Part shown: piece after piece, positions 55,261 to 64,000 of the stretch
Numbering within the stretch: the first letter of the stretch is position 1
How the letters are laid out: each line of letters starts with the position of its first letter
Assembly: GCA_934149305.1 (NCBI GenBank)
Contig: CAKPEF010000006.1
Span: 21,379 to 85,378, forward strand
DNA length: 64,000 nucleotides
From: an uncultured Clostridia bacterium
GTDB taxonomy: Bacteria > Bacillota > Clostridia > TANB77 > UBA1234
Reading direction: 5' to 3'
Program-made: the position numbers and the translations under genes
The notes under the pieces: model-generated
What the model was told of the DNA's origin: nothing
The model's input: only the letters and a program-made list of their open reading frames with translations
Database searches by the model: none

Positions 55261-56718
55261 TTATTTTTTCTTATTGAAAAAACTATCGAATTTTTCTTTT
55301 AGTTTTTCTACAAAAGACTCATCATTGGACTCACTATTTTTATTAGTAACTTTTTCAAAACACTCTTTTACATACTCTTCAATTTCATCAATTATTTCTT
55401 TACATCTAGCATTTGTTGTTGCTTCTGCTTTTATTGTTAGGTTTGGCCCTGTATTAGATGCTCTAATTAAGCCCCAGCCATCTTTAAATATAACTCTTGC
55501 TCCATCTATGTCAATAACTTTTAAGCCTCTCTCTAGGTATTTTTTCTTTACCATTTCAACAACTTCAAATTTTGATTCATCAGTAACTTTTCTTATTATC
55601 TCCGGCGTTCCATGATATTTCATAGCTCCTGCTGATAACTCTGACATATTTTTGTCAGTTCCTGAAAGAATCTTTAAAAGCCTAGCACCTGCATACATAG
55701 CATCATCATATCCATAATATTCATCATTAAAATAAACATGCCCTGCATATTCTGATGTAAATAAAATATTGTTCTTTCTTATTTCTGCTTTTATAAGTGA
55801 ACTTCCAACTTTACAAAATCTTGGCTTTCCACCAAGTCTTTCAATTTCTTCATATAAGCTTTGAGAACATTTTACATCTAATATAGCTTCTGAATTTGGA
55901 TGCTTCGGCATCAAATCTCTCCAAATAATCACAGCATACTCATCGCCATAATATATCTTTCCATTTTCATCAAATGCAATAACTCTATCTGCATCTCCAT
56001 CAAAAGCAAGACCTATATCACATTTATTCTCTACTATAAATTTTTCAAATTCAAGCATATTTTTTTCTTGTGATGGATCCGGATGATGAATCGGAAAGTT
56101 GCCATCTGGCTCACAACATACTGGTAGTACTTCCACTCCAAGTCTTTTAAATAATTCTTCTGCAAAATAAGAACCAGCACCACTTCCGCAATCTATTGCT
56201 ACTTTTAATTTTCTATCACCAAGTTTAACCTTATTTACTATATCACTTATGTATTCTTCTTTTAATGATTTTTCTTCTACTTCTCCTTTATTTTCTGAAA
56301 CAGCAAATTCACCTTTTTCAATAAACTCTCTTAATGCTTGAATTTCATCTCCAAAGATAGTGTCTGTTCCAAGTCCACAAATTTTAAAACCATTATACTC
56401 TTTTGGATTGTGGCTCGCAGTTACCATTATTGATGGTTTGATTTTTAAATATTCCCTTGCAAAATATGTCATAGGTGTAACACAAGTACCTATACTTACA
56501 ACATTCATACCAGTAGAAATAATACCATCAATCAAAGCATTCGAAAGTTCATCCGATGTTATTCTATTATCGTGTCCTACTATTATCTTAGTTTCACCCG
56601 CATTTTTCATTTGTGTTGCAAAAGCTTTTCCAACTAGATTAGCTGTTTTTGTATCAAGTTCATCTGGAACAATTCCTCGAATATCATATGTTCTAAAAAT
56701 ATTTTTATTAACAATCAT
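55261..56718 (-). CDS. Phosphomannomutase/phosphoglucomutase
   Basis: About 485 residues. Active-site Ser in VTASHNPKEYNGFK, metal loop FDGDADRVIAFD, sugar loop LFTSEYAGHVYF and phosphate loop RASNTGPNLTIKAEA. It interconverts the 1- and 6-phosphates of mannose/glucose, supplying sugar nucleotides for wall or glucan synthesis, which fits the glucan-synthase-like genes in this window. ATG 56718 gives the canonical N-terminus NKNIFRTYDIRG; the upstream ATG 56754 lacks a ribosome site. The last 40 residues are a charged helical extension. Confidence 0.92.
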   Translation of the reverse strand: MIVNKNIFRTYDIRGIVPDELDTKTANLVGKAFATQMKNAGETKIIVGHDNRITSDELSNALIDGIISTGMNVVSIGTCVTPMTYFAREYLKIKPSIMVTASHNPKEYNGFKICGLGTDTIFGDEIQALREFIEKGEFAVSENKGEVEEKSLKEEYISDIVNKVKLGDRKLKVAIDCGSGAGSYFAEELFKRLGVEVLPVCCEPDGNFPIHHPDPSQEKNMLEFEKFIVENKCDIGLAFDGDADRVIAFDENGKIYYGDEYAVIIWRDLMPKHPNSEAILDVKCSQSLYEEIERLGGKPRFCKVGSSLIKAEIRKNNILFTSEYAGHVYFNDEYYGYDDAMYAGARLLKILSGTDKNMSELSAGAMKYHGTPEIIRKVTDESKFEVVEMVKKKYLERGLKVIDIDGARVIFKDGWGLIRASNTGPNLTIKAEATTNARCKEIIDEIEEYVKECFEKVTNKNSESNDESFVEKLKEKFDSFFNKKK

Positions 56719-56795
56719 CTTATATTCAACCCTTTCTTTAGTACTTACAAACATTAAGGCCGGATTTATCTTCCAGCCTCAATTACTTTAGTATA

Positions 56796-58721
<1,926 letters not shown>

Positions 58722-58769
58722 TTAATTCCTTTCTTTTGTTTTAATTATAAATCGCTCAATTGCAAAATA

Positions 58770-59000
58770 TTAAAACTGTTCTATTCTGCTTTTTATAGTA
58801 GTTGTAGAAATTATAGAAAATCTTTCTTCGATTTTCTCTCCTTTCTTTATTAAAACCACAGATTTAACATCTGAGTTTTGATCTTTTAACAAATTTATAA
58901 TTCTCAAATTATTTCGACTTTGCCTTAGAGTTTCTACATCTAAAATTGCAATTATATCTTCACTCTTAAGTAATTCATCATTTCCAATATGAACATACAT
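58770..59000 (-). CDS. remB: RemB-like DUF370 protein (YaaB)
   Basis: About 76 residues: MYVHIGNDELLKSEDIIAILDVETL then VKSVVLIKKGEKIEERFSIISTTTIKSRIEQF, the DUF370 pattern. RemB is found between recF and gyrB in Firmicutes, as here; its relative RemA regulates matrix genes in B. subtilis. ATG 59000 follows GGAGG by about 10 bp, so the longer frame from 59054 is rejected. Confidence 0.88.
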   Translation of the reverse strand: MYVHIGNDELLKSEDIIAILDVETLRQSRNNLRIINLLKDQNSDVKSVVLIKKGEKIEERFSIISTTTIKSRIEQF

Positions 59001-59085
59001 ATAATTTTCATCCTCCAAATTTTTCACATATAACTTTTGGAAAATATTTATCAAATCAATTGTTTAAAATATCATCTTTTTAAAA

Positions 59086-60162
59086 CTAATCTTCTTCTAA
59101 ACTACCATTATTTATTTTATACAATTTTAAATTATTTGTCAAACATTCATGACCCATTATAATTCCCACATCCGTACAAGTTATAAAAACTTGATAATCT
59201 TGAATTTTAGAAAATATCAGTCTAATTCTCTCCAAATCTAATTCTGACGTTACATCATCTAAAAGAAGAATCGGATTTTCTCCAACTTGTTCTTTTAAAA
59301 TTTCAAGTTCAGCAATCTTTAAAGATAGAATTGCTGTTCTATGTTGACCTTGTGAACCATAAACATTAAGCAGATTTTCATTTATATAAATTTCAAAATC
59401 ATCTCGATGTGCACCTATGCTTGTATACCCTTTGTACAAATCGTTGTTTAAATTTCTTTTTAGCAACTCTAAAAAATCTTCTTTACTTTTATATTTTGTT
59501 TTATATAAAATTTCTATTTTTTCTTTTTCACTTGTGACCATCGGATGAATAACAGTTAATTTTTCTCCAAGTTTGTCTATATAATATTTTCTATATCCAT
59601 AAATTTTCTCATTGAGAATTGCAAGTTGTTCATCCCAAACATCTATAGTCTCAATTTTTTTAGACTTAAGCATAGCATTTCTTTGTTCTAAGACTTTATT
59701 ATATTCTCCTAAGATGTGCACATAGTTCGGCTTTAATTGACTAATTAAAATATCCAAAAATTTTCTTCTAAGTGCTGGAGCTTGTTTTAAAATTATAATG
59801 TCATCTGGCGAAAATATTACAATATTCAAATTACCAATAAGCTCACTATTTTTATTTAGCTTTATTTTATTTAATTTTATAATTTTCTTTTCTGATTTGT
59901 TTAAAACAATTTCGATTTCATTATCTCTTTTATTCTTTTCATATAATACATTTATCTTAGAAGTATTACTTTCAAAGTTAATTAGTTCAGAATCTTTATA
60001 TGTTCTAAAGGACCTTCCAAGTGCCGAATAATATAATGCCTCTATTATGTTTGTCTTTCCTTGTGCATTATTACCATAAAAAACATTTATATTATTTCCT
60101 AAAACAATTTCTTGTTTTTTATAATTTCTGAAATTTTCTAAATAAATTTTCTTAATTACCAT
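59086..60162 (-). CDS. recF: DNA recombination/repair protein RecF
   Basis: About 358 residues. VIKKIYLENFRNYKKQEIVLG, Walker A YGNNAQGKTNIIEALY, signature GSQGQHRTAILSLKIAE and Walker B ILLLDDVTSELD are all present. RecF loads RecA at gaps with RecO and RecR. ATG 60162 with AAGGAT upstream is chosen over 60210. An S4-domain yaaA gene, often found between dnaN and recF, is absent. Confidence 0.95.
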   Translation of the reverse strand: MVIKKIYLENFRNYKKQEIVLGNNINVFYGNNAQGKTNIIEALYYSALGRSFRTYKDSELINFESNTSKINVLYEKNKRDNEIEIVLNKSEKKIIKLNKIKLNKNSELIGNLNIVIFSPDDIIILKQAPALRRKFLDILISQLKPNYVHILGEYNKVLEQRNAMLKSKKIETIDVWDEQLAILNEKIYGYRKYYIDKLGEKLTVIHPMVTSEKEKIEILYKTKYKSKEDFLELLKRNLNNDLYKGYTSIGAHRDDFEIYINENLLNVYGSQGQHRTAILSLKIAELEILKEQVGENPILLLDDVTSELDLERIRLIFSKIQDYQVFITCTDVGIIMGHECLTNNLKLYKINNGSLEED

Positions 60163-60312
60163 ATCCTTATCCTTCGTTTGCCATAAGAATTTAAAAAATA
60201 CATGTAGCATTTATAAAATGTTATTTCACATCTCAAAGCATTCTATCCGTAAGTTATTAACAAAAATCGGCATTTTGTTGATAACTCTTTTTTCATTTAT
60301 ACTCATTGTTAA

Positions 60313-61428
60313 TTATTCTTTTAATCTAACAGGTAAAACCATATAAGTAAATTTTTCATCAGCTATTGGTCTTATTACACATGGTGAAATATTTGTACCA
60401 AAATCCATATATATTTCTTCATCTTCAATTACTTTTAATGCATCTAATAAATATTTTGGATTAAATCCAATTTCTAATTCTTTTCCTTCTGTTTCAACTA
60501 ACACTTCCTCTTTTGCATCACCAACTTGTGATGTACAAGATATAATGACACTTCCTAAGCTAACAAACATCTTTATCGGATACTTCTTCTCTTTTTCACT
60601 AGCTGTAATAGAGAAAATCGATGCTCTTTCAACAGCTCCTTGAAGTGCTGATTTATTTACCTTAATTCTTGTCTCTCTATCTGCAGGAATAACATTATTA
60701 TAATTTAAAAACTCACCCTCTAGTAATCTTGTTACTATTTTACAATTCTTTAGTTCAAACAAAGCTTGATTTTTAGCAATTCCTATATCGATAACTTCAT
60801 CATTATCTTGTAAATTTTTTATTATTTCATTTAAATACTTTCCTGGGATAATTGCAGAAAAATCTCCATCATATGTCATCATTATTTTTCTAAGTGCTAA
60901 TCTAAAGCCATCAACTGCAACCACACACATGCTATTGTTTTTTATTTCAAACAAGCAACCTGTAAAAATAGGTCTATTTTCTTCTGCACTTACAGCAAAT
61001 ATTGTCTTTTTAATCATATCTTTAAGCATCTTTTGAGAAATATGTACGCTTTTTTCTATATTCACAGTAGGTAATATTGGGAATTCGTCTGCTTCCATTG
61101 TTGATAACTTATATATAGAACCTTCACATTCTATAACCAATAACTTTTTATCATTTACATGTATTGTTATAGAACTATTTGGTAATTTTCTAATAATTTC
61201 ACTAAACATTCTGCAATCAACTACTGTTCTGCCTTCTTCTATTGCGTCACAATTGTCTATCACATATTCCATACCAATTTCTAAATCGTTAGTAGTCATA
61301 ATAAGTTGATTATTTTTTAATGTAAGTAGTATTCCTTCTAGTATTGGAGTTGTAGTTCTTCCTACGGAAGTACGGCTTACAGCGTTTAAACCTAATAATA
61401 AATTTTCTTTTTCACAAATAAATTTCAT
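60313..61428 (-). CDS. dnaN: DNA polymerase III beta sliding clamp
   Basis: 371 residues: MKFICEKENLLLGLNAVSRTSVGRTTTPILEGILL, ADEFPILP and the C-terminal SPCVIRPIADEKFTYMVLPVRL. It forms the dimeric ring that tethers polymerase to DNA. It follows dnaA, with the origin-unwinding region between. Confidence 0.98.
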   Translation of the reverse strand: MKFICEKENLLLGLNAVSRTSVGRTTTPILEGILLTLKNNQLIMTTNDLEIGMEYVIDNCDAIEEGRTVVDCRMFSEIIRKLPNSSITIHVNDKKLLVIECEGSIYKLSTMEADEFPILPTVNIEKSVHISQKMLKDMIKKTIFAVSAEENRPIFTGCLFEIKNNSMCVVAVDGFRLALRKIMMTYDGDFSAIIPGKYLNEIIKNLQDNDEVIDIGIAKNQALFELKNCKIVTRLLEGEFLNYNNVIPADRETRIKVNKSALQGAVERASIFSITASEKEKKYPIKMFVSLGSVIISCTSQVGDAKEEVLVETEGKELEIGFNPKYLLDALKVIEDEEIYMDFGTNISPCVIRPIADEKFTYMVLPVRLKE

Positions 61429-61911
61429 AAAAAGCTTCCTTTCTTAATAATATTAAATAGATATAATTAGTAGTAGTAGTAGTAGGTATTGTTAGTTTGG
61501 TGGATAAGTACCTCAAAGCATTGGTATCCGTAGGTTTTACTATGTGGATAACTTGTGGAAACTTTCCACATTTTTTAACAGCGTTTCACGAAATTTTGAC
61601 ATTATTCGACTTATTAACACCTTACTAACACACTTTCCACAATTTAATGTTAGTAACCTTTTTATTGTAGCCGTAAGAACTGATTACGGTTTTTATAAAC
61701 AAATTACAAAAAAAGTAAAAATCTTAAAAGTACTAATTTAATAACTAATTTTATAAATCAAGTTACTAACAATTTCGAAAATATTGTGGATAACTTTTCT
61801 TTCTTTTTTACACTTCCCTATGGTTTGCAAGTTGTAAAATATAATTTTTTTACACTTGAATTATGTAAAATTTGCTTGTAAAAAATTCTACAATGAGCTA
61901 TTTAATATTTT
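61429..61911. other. oriC: oriC part 2: DnaA boxes, DnaA-trio and AT-rich unwinding region
   Basis: Exact DnaA boxes TGTGGATAA lie at 61543-61551 and 61785-61793; a one-mismatch box GGTGGATAA lies at 61499-61507, and TTTCCACA words at about 61561 and 61631. Six perfect TAG triplets (61468-61485) stand on the plus strand 13 bp before the near-box. This order of triplets, spacer and box equals the DnaA-trio basal unwinding system of B. subtilis. AT-rich stretches flank both sides. Confidence 0.85.
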
Positions 61912-63246
61912 TTAACTTAAAATTGTTTTCTTTATATTATCGACAATCATTCTAGTGTTTGGATTATTTTTCATTGATGCTTCTATCTTGTTTATTGCAT
62001 ATATAACTGTTGTGTGATCTCGCCCACCAAAGCTCTTACCAATATCAGCTAAAGGTTGTCCTGTTAATTGCTTAGCAAGATACATGGCGATTTGTCTTGG
62101 AAAAGCTATGTCGTTAGAACGACGCGAAATATTAAAGTCTTCTTTATCTATATTATAGTATTTGGCAACAGCTTCTTGAATGTACTCAATTGTTATTGCC
62201 TTTTCATGAGAATGTTGAAGTTCAGAAATACATTGTTCAGCAAGATGCATAGTAAGTGGAGCATTTGTAAGTGATGCTCTAGCTACCATTTTATTTAGTG
62301 TACCTTCTAGTTCTCTGATGTTAGATTCTATCTTAAAAGCAAGTGTAGAAAGAATCTCATCATCAATCACAATATTTTCTAGTTGACTCTTCTTTCTAAG
62401 AATAGCATAACGTGTTTCATAATCTGGTTTTCCAATGTCCGCAATAAGTCCCCATTCAAAACGAGAACGAAGCCTATCCTCTAAAGGATTTATATCTTTT
62501 GGTGGTCTATCACTTGATATTACAATTTGTTTTGCATTTTCGTACAACTCATTAAATGTATGAAAGAATTCCTCTTGGCTTCTTTCTTTATTAGATAAGA
62601 ATTGAATATCATCTATTAGTAATAAATCTAAATTTCTATATTTTGAACGAAATTCAATATTTTTATTGTTTTGAATTGCGTTAATAAGTTCATTTGTAAA
62701 TTTTTCTGATGTTGTATACAATATTTTGGCATTTCTATTTTGTGCAAAAACATAATTACCAACCGCTTGCATTAAGTGAGTTTTTCCTAGTCCAACTCCC
62801 CCATACAAAAAAAGCGGATTGTATGCTTTACCAGGGTTTTCTGCAGTAGCAAGGGCAGCTGCATGAGCTAGTTCATTGCTTTTTCCAATGACAAATGATT
62901 CAAATGTATATTTAGGATTTAATAACCCTTCTGAAACAGCAGTAGTATTAGAAATAACATTTGGCATAGATGGTGCTTCATCTTCGCTAACATTTGAAAG
63001 CTTTTCAACAACAATGTCAATATTAACTGGTTTACCTAATACAGTTGTAAATGCAGCTTCTACTAATGTCATATATTCATTTGTAAGTTTAACTTTTTGA
63101 AGATCTGACACTGCAAGCAAACAAACATTGTTATCTTCTATAGAAACTATCCCAACAGGTTTTATCCAAGAGTCAAATCTGAATGTTGAAAGTTCTTCTC
63201 TTATAAGCATTTTGACCCTAGCTAAAATTTCTTCTTTTTCTTCCAT
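61912..63246 (-). CDS. dnaA: Chromosomal replication initiator DnaA
   Basis: 444 residues. Domain I LIREELSTFRFDSWIKPV; AAA+ with NPLFLYGGVGLGKTHLMQAVGNYV, LLIDDIQFLSNKERSQEEFFHTFNEL and RLRSRFEWGL; domain IV DNA-binding signature GGRDHTTVIYAINKIE. It binds DnaA boxes and opens oriC. GGAGG precedes the ATG. Boxes lie on both sides of the gene. Confidence 0.98.
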   Translation of the reverse strand: MEEKEEILARVKMLIREELSTFRFDSWIKPVGIVSIEDNNVCLLAVSDLQKVKLTNEYMTLVEAAFTTVLGKPVNIDIVVEKLSNVSEDEAPSMPNVISNTTAVSEGLLNPKYTFESFVIGKSNELAHAAALATAENPGKAYNPLFLYGGVGLGKTHLMQAVGNYVFAQNRNAKILYTTSEKFTNELINAIQNNKNIEFRSKYRNLDLLLIDDIQFLSNKERSQEEFFHTFNELYENAKQIVISSDRPPKDINPLEDRLRSRFEWGLIADIGKPDYETRYAILRKKSQLENIVIDDEILSTLAFKIESNIRELEGTLNKMVARASLTNAPLTMHLAEQCISELQHSHEKAITIEYIQEAVAKYYNIDKEDFNISRRSNDIAFPRQIAMYLAKQLTGQPLADIGKSFGGRDHTTVIYAINKIEASMKNNPNTRMIVDNIKKTILS

Positions 63247-63570
63247 AAGCCCCTCCTAATAAAGTTTTTAACAAAATTAACAAAGTTACTAACAATTTAT
63301 TCACAATTGTTAATAAAATTGTGGATAACTTTTGAAAAATCTTTGGAAACGGCTATTTCCGAAGCAAAACAGCGAAGTAACTTTTTTAAAAAAGAAACTC
63401 TTAGAAATACAAGCTGTTCACAAAAAAACCTTATTTCCTACACATTTTTCGAACGAACATAAATTCTTTGATGTATATGTATTTTATGTAAATTATACAT
63501 ATTTTTAATTATGTTCAATCTTCCTTACAAGTATAATCATTTCAATACTTTCAAGAGTTATCCACATTAT
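63247..63570. other. oriC: oriC part 1: DnaA-box region upstream of dnaA
   Basis: Exact boxes TGTGGATAA at 63320-63328 and TTATCCACA at 63558-63566, plus TTATTCACA at 63297-63305. The region is AT-rich and non-coding. It equals the incA/incB side of a bipartite oriC and carries the dnaA promoter. Confidence 0.8.
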
Positions 63571-63816
63571 ATATGTTTATTGCAATAATTGCAATATTTT
63601 ATAAAAAAAAAGTGGAAAGCTACACTTCCGTATGAGGTAAAGTGTGAGGGAAAAGCTTTACATAAAATAAAAATATTAAATTTTGTGGCATGATCAAAAT
63701 TTTGTATGATATTAAATTTCAAGATATTTTTAGAATTTAAGTTGAAATTTATGATTTTTTTATTATTCAGCCGTAAAAAATAAAAAGTATGTATAAAAGC
63801 AAATGACTATTATAGA

Positions 63817-63850
63817 GATGTAGCGGAGCTTAAGTATGCTCCATAAAAAC
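63817..63850 (+). repeat. Partial core related to the MITE-like element (copy F)
   Basis: GATGTAGCGGAGCTTAAG...ATGCTCCATAAAAAC matches the core of the full copies, but the terminal GGTAGTG and CACAACC ends are missing. Confidence 0.5.
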
Positions 63851-63880
63851 ATTATTGGTCAATGCTTATTTACCTTAAGG

Positions 63881-63922
63881 CTGAATAGTAGCATTGTTTC
63901 ACTGAATAGTAGCATTGTTTCA
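63881..63922 (+). repeat. Tandem repeat, two exact 21-bp units
   Basis: CTGAATAGTAGCATTGTTTCA occurs twice head to tail. Confidence 0.85.
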
Positions 63923-64000
63923 AAAATGTTGGTTTAACATAGATATGTCACACAGTAACAAAATAAAATAAAAAAGGAAATACCAGAATATGATATAATT

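Larger units (their letters stand above)
63571..64000. other. Non-coding region right of oriC
   Basis: No gene seen. It holds an imperfect inverted repeat ACACTTCCG/AAAGTGTG near 63631-63655, a partial repeat core (63817-63850), a TATTCAGCC/GGCTGAATA inverted pair (about 63766 and 63879) and a 2 x 21-bp tandem repeat (63881-63922). rpmH, often found here in Firmicutes, is not within the window. Confidence 0.5.

Overview
AT-rich DNA (about 30% GC by eye) from a low-GC Firmicute, most like an uncultured gut Clostridia lineage. The evidence is dnaA-dnaN-recF-remB-gyrB at a bipartite oriC, a WalRK pair, RicT, a CwlD-type amidase, 3D and SLH cell-wall proteins and many GGAGG ribosome sites. No species can be named from sequence alone.

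Layout. 1-5.2 kb: yraN (partial), comM, a pilin-like gene, gyrA. 5.3-12.3 kb: accessory secretion/pilus locus (VirB4 plus a partner, CpaE/TadZ, CpaF, TadB/C-like protein, a helical protein). 12.4-24.7 kb: rsmI, trmN6, lepB-holB-ricT-ferredoxin operon, walR-walK, an M23 peptidase, pcrA and two pilin-like genes. 24.8-35.1 kb: a bactofilin-like membrane protein and a very large cyclic-glucan-synthase-like system cut in two by ispG on the other strand. 35.2-41.2 kb: cwlD-like amidase, GGDEF protein, rsmA, 3D protein, SLH protein, MBL hydrolase, tRNA-Pro. 41.2-51.4 kb: accessory island with AbiE between two tRNA-Pro genes, unknown genes, two GC-richer orphan genes, and a BlaI/BlaR1-like module whose sensor is M56 fused to M23. 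51.6-64 kb: ttcA-like, NAGPA-domain exoprotein, phosphohexomutase, then gyrB-remB-recF-dnaN-dnaA and oriC.

Main discovery. Seven genes look broken, but every break is the same event. The reading frame meets an in-frame CGG codon and continues correctly only if it moves +1, so that CGGN is read as one glycine (GGN). There are nine such sites (5414, 6003, 11045, 26888, 26943, 32176, 42475, 48726, 51110). By manual scan I found no in-frame CGG in any intact gene of the window, although CGG is common in the other two frames. In VirB4 the site encodes the first Gly of Walker A; in AbiEii it encodes a Gly of the nucleotidyltransferase motif. This looks like a lineage where CGG is not a normal arginine codon but a +1 frameshift or quadruplet (CGGN to Gly) signal.

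Second discovery. A short mobile element with inverted ends (GGTNGTG...CACAACC) and perfect 8-bp target duplications sits in gene leaders. Three copies have intact duplications (13326, 21850, 51538); further copies are composite or decayed (9817, about 6180, possibly 63817). All five assignable copies lie just upstream of a gene and in the same orientation relative to it.
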